Positions 51,921-60,475 of a stretch of 64,000 nucleotides of DNA are shown piece after piece (the first letter of the stretch is position 1; every line of letters begins with the position of its first letter). Under the pieces are notes generated by a model. That model did not search any database. It was not told where the DNA came from and saw only the letters and a program-made list of their open reading frames with translations. Source of the DNA: JAZKDW01 sp040387375 (GTDB taxonomy: Bacteria; Pseudomonadota; Gammaproteobacteria; Burkholderiales; Burkholderiaceae_D); assembly GCA_040387375.1 (NCBI GenBank), contig JAZKDW010000004.1, positions 1 to 64,000 of the forward strand, written 5' to 3'. The translations under genes were made by a program, and so were the position numbers.

Positions 51921-54900
51921 TCAGGCCCCGCGCTTTCCGCGCAGCGCGGCGGTCGCGGCCTGATCGACCACCATCCCGACCGGATTGATGACCACGGCAA
52001 AATCCGACTGTGCGCGTGCGACCGACACTTTGCCTTCACGCACATCGTCCAGGACCCGCGCCGGTTCACGCTTGAGCGCATCGCCGTAGCCGCCGCCACC
52101 GGTCATTTCAAAACGAATCACATCGCCCGGCGCCAGCTTGCGGTAGATGCCATGCTCCACCGCTTCACCGTTGAGCCACAAACCGCCGCCGCTGCCGGGA
52201 CTGCCACCGCAGCGGCCGAAGGCTGGCATCGGCCCGGTTTGGTTGCGGCCGCTGATCCGCACCGAGCTTTCGACATGGTGCGCTTCCGGCGTGCCGCCAT
52301 CGAGGATGCAGAACTCCACCGCCTGGCCGAGGCCGCCGCGGTTATAACCAGGCCCGCCGGAATCTTCCAGGAATTCCTTGCGTGTGTAATAGACGCGCGC
52401 CTCATTCTCGATCACCTCGACCGGAATGTTGCGCGTGTTGAACGGGAAGCACAATGTCGGGTAACCATCGTACTGGGCGCTGGCGCCGAAGCCACCGGTA
52501 TGCTGCGCAATCGACATGAACGAGCGGCCATCCGCATGTTTCCCGTGCAAATAGACTTCGTTCGCCGGCGCGCCGCCGTTTGCAGCCAGTATCTTGTCCG
52601 GCATCACGTTTTCAAGCGCGCCGAAAATAATGTCCGGGAACAGATGGGCAATCATCGTGCGGCCCCAGGTTGCCGCGGGCGGACGTGCATTGACGACCGA
52701 TCCCTCCGGCGCAATGATCGTGATCGGCCGCAAGCCGCCATCGTTATTCGGCACCCCCGGGTCGAGGCCGAGCTTGATCGGATACGAGGAATAGGACTTG
52801 ACGATATTGGGCGTGCAGTTGATCGCGGCAGTCACCTGGTCCGACGACCCGGTGTAATCGATGATGATCTCGTCGCCAGCCACGGTCACCGCCGCCTTGA
52901 TGCGAATTTCGTGCTTCACGCCGGGGATCGGCGGCAGCGTCACTTCGTTATGATAGGTACCGTCCGGCAGTTGACGGATTTTCTGGCGCAAGCTTTGCTC
53001 GGTGCGGCTGACGACTTCGTGGGCCAGTTGTTCGAGTCCGCCCAGCGGGTATTCGTCAAGCAGCGTGTGCAGGCCACGCTCGCACACATTGTTGGCAATC
53101 ATCTGCGCACGCAAGTCGCCCAGGATTTTATCGGGCACGCGCGTGTTGGCGCGGATGAAGTCGAAAATCGTTTCATCCAGCGTGCCTGCCTTGCACAACT
53201 TGAGAATCGGTATCTTCAGCCCTTCCTCGTACAGATCCTTTGACTCCAGCGTCGACATGCGGCCACCCATGTCGAGATGGTGCACGATGCACAAGGTGTA
53301 GGCGACGATCTTGCCATCCCTGAAAATCGGCGCGGCCACGGAGACGTCGATCAGATGACCGCTGGCGACCCATGGATCATTGGTGATGATGACATCGCCC
53401 GGCACCAGCGTCTCTGCCGGAAATTTTTTGAGGAAGTTGCGCATCACCGCCGGCACGATGCCGAGAAAGCCGGCCGTGGTCACGGTCGAATGCGACAGCA
53501 TCTGCGCGTTGGCGTCAAACAGCGCGCAGCAGAAATCATGGTATTCCTTGACCGATGGCGTATAGGCGGTGCGCATCAGGCCGGTCGCTGCTTCATCGAC
53601 GATCGAGATCAAGCGGTTCCACAGGATCTGGATCGATACCGAGTCGAGCTTCATCGCTTTTTGCGCTGCCGGCACCGGCTCGTCCGCCTGCGCCGCGCCG
53701 GCCAGCGTGATCATCAGGCAGCCGGTCGGATCGACCACCAGCGTGTCGCCAGGCTCGATGATTGTGGTCGACACACGTTCCTCGATCACGGCGGGCCCTG
53801 CAATTTTTTGCCCCACTTGCAGCGCATCACGCTCGTAGACCGCGGTTTTCAGATAGCGGCCGGCTTTTGCGGAATAGACCTCGCGAAAACCTTTTTCGGT
53901 GGCGGCCACCGCGGGGGTTGGGGCCAGTATCCGCGGCGACGGCGCCGGCTGCCGCGCATACACACGCAGGCTGACCAGCTCAACCGGATTGTCATCCTCC
54001 ACCTTGCCATACAGCTCATGGTAGGCGTCGCGGAAATCCTGCTGCAGCAGTTCACTGACACCGGCTGCGGTGCAATCCGGCCCGACATCGATTTCCAGCG
54101 AATAATCCTGTCCCGAATAACGGATGTCCATGGTGCGCTGTATCGTCGACGCGGCGGGTTCCGGCAACAACTGCCTGGCTTCGGATTCCAGCGCGACAAA
54201 ACTGGCCTCGATCTGGCGCAGATCAACTTCGTGCACCAGTTTGCGCACCGGTGCGCTGCGCTCGAAGGCAACCGGCGCCGCCAGCAGGCCGAGCGAGGAC
54301 AACACGCCCGAATAGGGTGGCACAACAACTCTCGGACAGCCCAGCTTGCGCGCCAGGCCGACTGCGTGCAGCGCGCCGGCGCCGCCGGAGGCAAACATTG
54401 TCAGGTCGGACGGCGCCATCGCCTTTTCGGCGACGTACATGCGTGCCGCCGAGGCCATGGTTTCGTTGACGATTTCATGAATGCCGGCGGCAGCGCTGGT
54501 CAGATCGAGATTTGCCGGACCGGCCAGGCGCGTCTCGATGGCCCGCTTCGCGCCTTCGAAATCGAGCGCCATTTCGCCGCCCAGGAAATATTCGGGACTC
54601 AGGTAACCCAACACCAGATCGGCATCGGTGACGGTCGGCTCGGTGCCGCCCCGGCCGTAGCTGACCGGGCCAGGTTCGGAGCCGGCGCTATCCGGCCCGA
54701 CCTGCAACAGGCCGAGGTCGTTGACGCGCGCGATGCTGCCGCCGCCGGAACCGATTTCCAGCAGGTCGTATACCGGCACCGAGACCGGCAGGCCGCTGCC
54801 TTGCTTGAAGCGCTGCACGCGGTCGACTTCGAATTCACGGGTGCGCGATGCGCGGCCATCGGTCACCACGCATAACTTGGCGGTGGTGCCGCCCATGTCG

Positions 54901-55760
54901 AAGGCGAGCAGGTTTTTCAGGCCCGTCAGGCGGGCGAAGAACGAAGCCGCTTCAACGCCGGCGGCCGGTCCCGATTCAACGATCTGGATCGGCACCTGCT
55001 TGGCGGTTTCCACGGTGGCGGTGCCGCCGTTGGACAGCATGACCAGCACGCTATTGCGATAACCGCGCCGGCCGAGTTCGACACACAGGCGATCGAGGTA
55101 CTTGTGGGTGACAGCCTTCACATACGCGTCCACTACGGTGGTGGATGTGCGTTCGTATTCCTTGGGCTCGGCATGCACTTCGTGCGACAGCGAAATCATC
55201 GCATCCGGTAATTCTTCACGCAGGATTTCGGCAGCGCGCTTCTCGTGCGCGCCGTTGCGGTACGAATGCAGGAACACCACCGCCACCGCTTCGACACCCT
55301 CTTGGCGGAAGTGCCGGGCCGCAGCACGCACAGCGGCTTCGTCCAGAGGCTGCAGGACGCTGCCATCCGCCAGCATCCGTTCACGAATAGGCAGCCGCAG
55401 TTCCCGCGGCACCAACGCCTTGGGGAGGCGGAGGAACATGTCGAACAAATCGTAGCGGACCTCGCGCCCCATTTCGAGCACGTCGCGGAATCCATCGGTG
55501 GTCAGCAAACCAGTCCTCGCGCCCTTGCGTTCGAGGATGATGTTGGTGACCAGCGTGGTCGCATGAATTATTTCTGTCGTATTGGGCAGCAAATCGGGAA
55601 TGCGTTCCATCAGGCGGCCGATCCCGCTCAACACCCCTTCCTCCGGCATTCTGGGTGTCGTCAGCGTCTTGTCGATGACCACTTCGCCGGTATCGTCATC
55701 GATCACCGTGAAGTCCGTGAAGGTACCGCCAATATCAATTCCGATTCTGTAAGACGCCAC
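51921..55760 (-). CDS. Fused hydantoinase A/B (5-oxoprolinase-like) protein
   Basis: The 1279-residue protein joins an N-terminal HyuA-type ATP-dependent half (to about 690: IGIDIGGTFTDFTVID, THATTLVTN-type ATTLVTNIILERKGARTG, IVESGPAAGVEA, AFDMGGTTAKLCVV) to a C-terminal HyuB half (from about 702: LDSVSIQILWNRLISIVDEA, ITNDPWVASGHLIDVSV). The fusion and total length are like 5-oxoprolinase (about 1290). Such enzymes open a lactam or hydantoin ring with ATP. The start at GTG 55760 is chosen from a tggaggatt site. It overlaps no gene and is followed after 2 bp by the importer operon. Confidence 0.9.
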   Translation of the reverse strand: MASYRIGIDIGGTFTDFTVIDDDTGEVVIDKTLTTPRMPEEGVLSGIGRLMERIPDLLPNTTEIIHATTLVTNIILERKGARTGLLTTDGFRDVLEMGREVRYDLFDMFLRLPKALVPRELRLPIRERMLADGSVLQPLDEAAVRAAARHFRQEGVEAVAVVFLHSYRNGAHEKRAAEILREELPDAMISLSHEVHAEPKEYERTSTTVVDAYVKAVTHKYLDRLCVELGRRGYRNSVLVMLSNGGTATVETAKQVPIQIVESGPAAGVEAASFFARLTGLKNLLAFDMGGTTAKLCVVTDGRASRTREFEVDRVQRFKQGSGLPVSVPVYDLLEIGSGGGSIARVNDLGLLQVGPDSAGSEPGPVSYGRGGTEPTVTDADLVLGYLSPEYFLGGEMALDFEGAKRAIETRLAGPANLDLTSAAAGIHEIVNETMASAARMYVAEKAMAPSDLTMFASGGAGALHAVGLARKLGCPRVVVPPYSGVLSSLGLLAAPVAFERSAPVRKLVHEVDLRQIEASFVALESEARQLLPEPAASTIQRTMDIRYSGQDYSLEIDVGPDCTAAGVSELLQQDFRDAYHELYGKVEDDNPVELVSLRVYARQPAPSPRILAPTPAVAATEKGFREVYSAKAGRYLKTAVYERDALQVGQKIAGPAVIEERVSTTIIEPGDTLVVDPTGCLMITLAGAAQADEPVPAAQKAMKLDSVSIQILWNRLISIVDEAATGLMRTAYTPSVKEYHDFCCALFDANAQMLSHSTVTTAGFLGIVPAVMRNFLKKFPAETLVPGDVIITNDPWVASGHLIDVSVAAPIFRDGKIVAYTLCIVHHLDMGGRMSTLESKDLYEEGLKIPILKLCKAGTLDETIFDFIRANTRVPDKILGDLRAQMIANNVCERGLHTLLDEYPLGGLEQLAHEVVSRTEQSLRQKIRQLPDGTYHNEVTLPPIPGVKHEIRIKAAVTVAGDEIIIDYTGSSDQVTAAINCTPNIVKSYSSYPIKLGLDPGVPNNDGGLRPITIIAPEGSVVNARPPAATWGRTMIAHLFPDIIFGALENVMPDKILAANGGAPANEVYLHGKHADGRSFMSIAQHTGGFGASAQYDGYPTLCFPFNTRNIPVEVIENEARVYYTRKEFLEDSGGPGYNRGGLGQAVEFCILDGGTPEAHHVESSVRISGRNQTGPMPAFGRCGGSPGSGGGLWLNGEAVEHGIYRKLAPGDVIRFEMTGGGGYGDALKREPARVLDDVREGKVSVARAQSDFAVVINPVGMVVDQAATAALRGKRGA

Positions 55761-55865
55761 CACAATCCTCCATACGCAAGTTGGTCCTGCACACTGACCT
55801 GGAACATCCGCATCGCTACCGGTGTAGAAATACAAACACATACGGATAAGTGATCAGTGCTTTTT

Positions 55866-55894
55866 ACATTAATCGTCAATGCCAATGCTGTCAA
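55866..55894 (-). promoter_or_regulatory. Candidate sigma70 promoter for the hydantoinase operon
   Basis: On the minus strand TTGACA (55894-55889) is followed after 17 bp by TAATGT (55871-55866), leaving about 105 bp to the GTG start. The -35 is perfect but the -10 is weak, so this is tentative. Confidence 0.35.
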
Positions 55895-56002
55895 CGACTT
55901 TTATTACAAAATTAATTTTCATTCAGTTTTACCTATGAGGACACTCATTTCATGATTGATCATCATGGTGCATCACGCACCAAACACGCGCATAAAAAAT
56001 GA

Positions 56003-56032
56003 TTGACAATCAAACTCGTCCGTACGTATTAT
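56003..56032 (+). promoter_or_regulatory. Strong sigma70-type promoter of the Rieske oxygenase operon
   Basis: TTGACA (56003-56008), an 18-bp spacer, then TATTAT (56027-56032), with the ATG of the alpha-subunit gene about 150 bp downstream. The 13-bp palindrome tgattg-a-caatca (56000-56012) covers the -35 and fits the T-N11-A form of LysR sites, suggesting regulation. Confidence 0.6.
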
Positions 56033-56180
56033 AAATTTACGGTTTTCGCGAAAGCGCATTTTCTGAACTCCTGTCGATGCTGCGACCTCGCCGTCAATCG
56101 CAGCGGCCAGGCTCAGTGCGGTGAGAGGTAACCGGATTCCGTTTGCATTCGCCGGATTGTTTTTTCAAACAGGAGAGCTC

Positions 56181-57437
56181 ATGACAATCGCAGTCAACTG
56201 GGAGCGCAATGATTATTCGCGCATACCGTTTTCGCTCTACCATGACGAAGAGATATACGCCCTCGAGATGGAGCGCATCTTCCGCGGGCCGTGCTGGAAC
56301 TATCTGGCGCTCGAAGCAGAGATTCCGAATCCGGGCGATTTCCGCACCACCTGGATCGGCGACACCTCGGTCGTGGTCACGCGCACTGCCGACGGCGCCA
56401 TCAATGCCTTCGTCAACCGCTGCAGTCACCGCGGCGCGCAAATCGTACGCAAGACGCATGGCAATGCCGATTCACACATTTGCATTTATCACCGCTGGTG
56501 TTACTCGAACAAGGGTGACCTGACCGGGGTGCCATTCCGGCGCGGCCTGAAAGGCGAAGGCGGCATGCCGCCTGACTTCGATCCGAAAGCAATTTCGCCG
56601 GCCAAGCTGAAGGTTGAAAATTATCACGGCATGCTGTTCTGCACCTTTTCGGATCAGGCCGAATCGCTGGAACAATATCTCGGCGAATTCGGCACCAGCC
56701 TGATCAAGCGCTTTTTTCATAAGCCGGTCGTGGTGCTCAGCTACTCGCGCCAGCTCATCCGCGGCAATTGGAAACTGTATGCGGAGAACCTGCGCGACAC
56801 CTACCATGCCAGCCTGCTGCATGAATTTTTCGTCACCTACGGCGTCGATCGCGCCACGCAAAAAGGCGGCGTCAAGATGGACGATCGGCACCGGCACAAC
56901 ATGAACCATGCTTATGCCGCCAGCGATACCCAGGACGAGGCGCGTGATGCCTATGCAGGCATGCAGGGCGTCGAACTGGACCGGCTGCAGTTGTCCGACA
57001 TGAAGCTGCTGCGTTACGAATCCGAGTACAGCGACGGCATGAGCCTGGCGGCGCCGGCATTTTTCCCGAACAGTGTGCTGCTCCAGGTGAATAACAGTCT
57101 GATGACACGCCAGATACGGCCCAAGGGCGTCGACGCGCATGAAGTATTCCAGACGGTTTTCGGTTATGCCGACGATAGCGAGGACATGAAGCGGCACCGC
57201 TTGATATCGGCCAACCTGGTGGGGCCCGCCGGCCTGGTCAGCATGGAAGATGGCGAAGCGATCGAACTTGTGCACAAAACCACCGGCGCCGCGCTCGATG
57301 GCCAGGCGGTGATTGAAATGGGCGGCCGCGGCCCGCTGCAGGATCTGGCGCACCGCTTGACTGAAACGCCGATTCGCGGCTTCTGGTCGTACTGGTCGGA
57401 GCTGATGGGCGTGGAAGCACAAGGCGGCATACGATGA
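56181..57437 (+). CDS. Rieske ring-hydroxylating oxygenase alpha subunit
   Basis: The 418-residue large subunit has an N-terminal Rieske domain with CSHRGA (Cys81, His83) and CIYHRW (Cys101, His104) and a catalytic domain with LRDTYHASLLH (bridging Asp206, iron ligands His209 and His214). It would hydroxylate an aromatic acid using electrons from a reductase or ferredoxin. The ATG follows aggagagctc. Its stop overlaps the beta subunit start by 4 bp. No ferredoxin or reductase gene is visible in the operon. Confidence 0.92.
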   Translation: MTIAVNWERNDYSRIPFSLYHDEEIYALEMERIFRGPCWNYLALEAEIPNPGDFRTTWIGDTSVVVTRTADGAINAFVNRCSHRGAQIVRKTHGNADSHICIYHRWCYSNKGDLTGVPFRRGLKGEGGMPPDFDPKAISPAKLKVENYHGMLFCTFSDQAESLEQYLGEFGTSLIKRFFHKPVVVLSYSRQLIRGNWKLYAENLRDTYHASLLHEFFVTYGVDRATQKGGVKMDDRHRHNMNHAYAASDTQDEARDAYAGMQGVELDRLQLSDMKLLRYESEYSDGMSLAAPAFFPNSVLLQVNNSLMTRQIRPKGVDAHEVFQTVFGYADDSEDMKRHRLISANLVGPAGLVSMEDGEAIELVHKTTGAALDGQAVIEMGGRGPLQDLAHRLTETPIRGFWSYWSELMGVEAQGGIR

Positions 57438-57943
57438 ACGAATCAAACATCCAGCCACGTAACAAACTGGCTGTGCCGGCGGAAGTCCGCGGCGCCATCA
57501 GCGACCTGATGGCGGAATACGGTTTGCTGATAGACGAAAACCGCCTGGAGGAATGGGGCGAGCTGTTTGTCGACGATTGCGATTACCGCATCGTCACCCG
57601 CGAAAATGTCGAGCAGGGACTACCCGGCAGCATGATGTGGTGCGACAACCGCGCCATGCTGCGTGACCGCATTCAGTCCTACCGTCATGTCAATGAATAC
57701 AACCTGCACTGGGATCGGCATGTGATCGGCCCGGTCCGGTATTGCGAACAGAACGGCAATACCTGGTCCATCGAAGCCAGCTATCTCCTGGCGCAAACCA
57801 CGCTGGAAGGCGGCACCACCCTGTTCAGCGTCGGCCGCTACCGCTGCGAGATCGTCGTCAGCGGCGGCGATGCGTTGTTCAGGAAAGTAACGGTGATCGC
57901 GGACACCGGGCTCGTGCCTAGCCTGCTTGCAACGCCGCTATGA
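57434..57943 (+). CDS. Ring-hydroxylating oxygenase beta subunit
   Basis: A 169-residue NTF2/SnoaL-fold small subunit: DLMAEYGLLIDENRLEEWGE, LFVDDCDYRIVTREN, CDNRAMLRDRIQSYRH and GRYRCEIVVSGGDALF, characteristic of aromatic-ring-hydroxylating dioxygenase beta chains. It overlaps the alpha gene by 4 bp. It probably shapes the alpha3beta3 oxygenase and has no catalytic residues. Confidence 0.9.
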   Translation: MNESNIQPRNKLAVPAEVRGAISDLMAEYGLLIDENRLEEWGELFVDDCDYRIVTRENVEQGLPGSMMWCDNRAMLRDRIQSYRHVNEYNLHWDRHVIGPVRYCEQNGNTWSIEASYLLAQTTLEGGTTLFSVGRYRCEIVVSGGDALFRKVTVIADTGLVPSLLATPL

Positions 57944-58008
57944 GCGGCAATGCACAGGGTCCGATCACCAACCATGATTTTCGATTCAAAAACTGATTCC
58001 GGAGCAAT

Positions 58009-58626
58009 ATGAAGATGCTGAACGACGAGATAGCCGCCACTCTTGCAGGCTACCCGACCGCCACGATTTATGAAGCGCTCGGCAAGGCCGGCGCCATGCT
58101 TCCCGCCATTCGTCCGCTATTGCGGCGCTCACGCCTGGCGGGCATCGCCTATACGATACGCATCCTGCCGGCCGAGACGGCCGCGGTGTTGCGGGCCATC
58201 GATGAAGCCCCCGCCGGTGCGGTGCTGGTCATCGACGCCGGCGATACCGGCGTATCGTCGGTGTGGGGTGGCACGTCGTCGCTGGCATCGGCAATACGCG
58301 GCCTGCGCGGCTGCGTCACCAATGGTTATGCGCGCGACCTGGATGAAATGATCGATCTTTGCGTGCCGGTCTATGCGGCCGGCGTGGCCGTCACCGGCAC
58401 CCTGAAGAACCACCCGGGCTGGACCAACATTCCGGTTGCCGTTGGTGGTGTGGTCGTCCATCCCGGAGACTTTGTGATTGGCGATTCCGACGGCGTCGTG
58501 ATCGTGCCGCAAGACGAAGGCGAACGGGCAATCGCCGCATCGCAGAAGCAGCTCGAAAAGGAGCAAGCGCGCGATGCGCGCGTCCGTGCCGGCGAACCGC
58601 TGGCTTCCATTCTCTCCTTGCGCTGA
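58009..58626 (+). CDS. RraA-like aldolase/dehydratase (HMG-CHA aldolase family)
   Basis: A 205-residue RraA-fold protein. It retains the GX20RD signature of pyruvate aldolases (Gly88 to Arg109-Asp110, GCVTNGYARDLDEM) and the late VHPGDFVIGDSDGVVIVP. Catalytic members (4-hydroxy-4-methyl-2-oxoglutarate/CHA aldolases) split a hydroxydicarboxylate into pyruvate and another acid with a divalent metal; RraA regulators of RNase E lack this pattern. The ATG follows ccggagcaat. It lies between the oxygenase and LeuCD-like genes, so retro-aldol cleavage in a ring-fission pathway is likely. Confidence 0.85.
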   Translation: MKMLNDEIAATLAGYPTATIYEALGKAGAMLPAIRPLLRRSRLAGIAYTIRILPAETAAVLRAIDEAPAGAVLVIDAGDTGVSSVWGGTSSLASAIRGLRGCVTNGYARDLDEMIDLCVPVYAAGVAVTGTLKNHPGWTNIPVAVGGVVVHPGDFVIGDSDGVVIVPQDEGERAIAASQKQLEKEQARDARVRAGEPLASILSLR

Positions 58627-58638
58627 CCCGGGACCACA

Positions 58639-59910
58639 ATGGGACAAACCATTACTGAAAAAATCCTGTCGCGTGCCTGCGGCAGGCCGGTGTCCGCCGG
58701 TGAAATCATTTTTCCTGAACCGGATCTGATCACGACGCACGACTGGTATGTGGTCAACTTCGCCAAGGTGCTCGATGAACTCGGCGTGCAGCGTCTGTAT
58801 GCGCCGCACAAGCTGCTGATCTCGACCGACCATGAACCGGTCGCCGGCAGCCCCCTGGCAGCGCAGCGCCAGCGTCAGGTCAGGGAAGTGGTGAAAAAAT
58901 ACGGCATCAAGCATTTCTACGATGTCGGCCGCGGCGGCCACGGCCATGTGTTTCCGATGGAACTGGGCTACATCAGGCCGGGCATGCTGGTCATCGCCTA
59001 CGACATCCATGTGACGAACTACGGCGCGCTCGGCTGCCTCGGCATACCTGTGGTCACTGAAATCACGGAGGTCCTTGCCTGCGGCTCGGTCTGGCTGAAA
59101 GTCCCGCACACGGTGCGCGTCAACCTGAAAGGCAGGCTGGCGCGCGGCACCACGATGCGCGACGTTGCGCAGAAACTGATCTCGGTGTTGCCTGTCGATG
59201 AGGTCGATTACGGCGTGATTGAATTCGGCGGGCCGGCGCTGGCCGGCATTGATTTCGGCGGGCGCCAGGTGCTCTGCAACACCCCGATCGAGATCGGCGC
59301 CAAATCGGCCCTGATCGAGCCGGATCAGCACACCCTCGATTATCTGGCGCCGCGCATCAGGGACGGCGCACCGGTCGAATTGATCAGGAGCGACGACGAT
59401 GCACACTTCCACCGGGTGATCGAATTCGACCTCGACGTGGTCGAACCGCAGATCGCGGTGCCACCGACGCCGGACAAGGTGGTCGGCATTTCCAGGGTGC
59501 TGGGGAAAAAAGTGGATCACGCTTATATCGGCTCATGCGCGGCGGCCAGCCTGGCCGACCTCGCGCTCGCGGCCGATATCCTGCGCGGGCGCCGCATCCA
59601 TGACGATGTGCGTTTTTTCATCACGCCGGGCACCCGGGAAGTGCTGTCGCAGGCGACCGCCGCCGGTTACATGCAAACCTTCGTCGACGCCGGCGCCGTG
59701 ATTACCGCGCCGGGCTGCGGCGTCTGCGCCGGCGGCAAGATCGGTGCGATGGCCGACGGTGAAGTGTCGATCAACACCGGCACGCGCAACGATTACGGCC
59801 GGCTCGGCGCCATGAAATCCGAGATCTACCTGGCCAATCCGGCGACGGTCGCCGCTTCCGCCGTGGCCGGGCAGATTGCCGACCCGCGTGACTATCTCTC
59901 TCAAACATGA
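58639..59910 (+). CDS. LeuC-like aconitase-family hydro-lyase large subunit, divergent
   Basis: The 423-residue protein has the aconitase-superfamily fold and the three iron-sulfur cysteines (Cys300 in IGSCAAASL, Cys360 and Cys363 in PGCGVCAGG). Substrate-site motifs differ: YDIHVTNYGALGCLG (121-135) replaces GDSHTSTHGA, IGSCAAAS replaces IGSCTN, and STGT-type INTGTRNDYGRLGA replaces the usual NRNFEGR. It starts 12 bp after the RraA gene and pairs with the small subunit gene downstream. It probably hydrates an unsaturated di- or tricarboxylate rather than isopropylmalate. leuC of leucine synthesis is expected elsewhere. Confidence 0.8.
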   Translation: MGQTITEKILSRACGRPVSAGEIIFPEPDLITTHDWYVVNFAKVLDELGVQRLYAPHKLLISTDHEPVAGSPLAAQRQRQVREVVKKYGIKHFYDVGRGGHGHVFPMELGYIRPGMLVIAYDIHVTNYGALGCLGIPVVTEITEVLACGSVWLKVPHTVRVNLKGRLARGTTMRDVAQKLISVLPVDEVDYGVIEFGGPALAGIDFGGRQVLCNTPIEIGAKSALIEPDQHTLDYLAPRIRDGAPVELIRSDDDAHFHRVIEFDLDVVEPQIAVPPTPDKVVGISRVLGKKVDHAYIGSCAAASLADLALAADILRGRRIHDDVRFFITPGTREVLSQATAAGYMQTFVDAGAVITAPGCGVCAGGKIGAMADGEVSINTGTRNDYGRLGAMKSEIYLANPATVAASAVAGQIADPRDYLSQT

Positions 59911-59926
59911 CATGGGGACCGAACCG

Positions 59927-60475
59927 ATGAACTGGACATACCGCGGCCGCTGCTGGAAATTCGGCGACAACGTGGGCATCGATGGCGACATGATGCCACT
60001 GGAGTTTGCCCTCAAGCGCGAGCTTGATCCGAAGGTGCTTGGCCCACATCTGATGTCGGGGCTGGACCCGGATTTTGCCGGCAAGGTCCGGCCGGGCGAC
60101 ATCATCGTTGCCGGCCAGCGTTTTGCGCAGGGCAATCCACATATCCAGGGCCTGATCGGCATCCGCGCGCACCAGCTCGGACTGGTGGTCGAATCGATCC
60201 CGCGCGGCAGCTTTCGCAACGCGATCAATGCCGGTGTGCCCTTCCTGCCGTATTGCCCGGGGGTGACAGCCGAAGTCGACTCCGGCGACGAGATCGAAGT
60301 CGATTTTGAACACGGCACATTCATCAACCTGACAAAAAACAAACGCCTTCAATTCGAGCCGCTGCCGGCGACACTGCTCGACATCATTCGCATTGGCGGC
60401 TGGCGCCCGCATCTGGAACGCCGTGTCAGCGCCATGCAGGCAGCCGCGCCCTCATCCGATACGGCGCTCCAGTGA
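59927..60475 (+). CDS. LeuD-like aconitase-family hydro-lyase small subunit, divergent
   Basis: A 182-residue swivel-domain protein: YRGRCWKFGDNVGIDGDMMP resembles the LeuD start (FGDNIDTD), and FRNAINAGVPFLPY matches the later RNAINNGL motif. The conserved active-site loop GSSREH is instead GNPHIQGLIG, so the canonical Ser-Ser-Arg is missing. The ATG at 59927 is preferred for ggggacc 8 nt upstream; 59912 is possible. It completes the LeuCD-like pair and overlaps the next permease by 4 bp. Probable substrate differs from isopropylmalate. Confidence 0.8.
   Translation: MNWTYRGRCWKFGDNVGIDGDMMPLEFALKRELDPKVLGPHLMSGLDPDFAGKVRPGDIIVAGQRFAQGNPHIQGLIGIRAHQLGLVVESIPRGSFRNAINAGVPFLPYCPGVTAEVDSGDEIEVDFEHGTFINLTKNKRLQFEPLPATLLDIIRIGGWRPHLERRVSAMQAAAPSSDTALQ

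Larger units (their letters stand above)
55761..56180. other. Divergent regulatory region between the hydantoinase and Rieske operons
   Basis: This roughly 420-bp A/T-rich gap contains no gene. It holds a strong plus-strand promoter (56003-56032), a weaker minus-strand candidate, and palindromes atgat-tg-atcat (55952-55963), ggtgc-atcac-gcacc (55967-55981) and tgattg-a-caatca (56000-56012). The last overlaps the -35 box. The cluster suggests a shared regulator, possibly the LysR or GntR encoded nearby. Confidence 0.6.

Noticed and set aside
51849..54875. Two long plus-strand frames (464 and 532 codons) across the hydantoinase gene
   Set aside because: They mirror the HyuA-HyuB reading frame and show no motifs; the minus-strand protein has full family signatures.
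58639..60475. leuCD of leucine biosynthesis
   Set aside because: Key small-subunit loop GSSREH is replaced and the genes sit in a catabolic operon without leuB or leuA, so a plain isopropylmalate isomerase call was not made.
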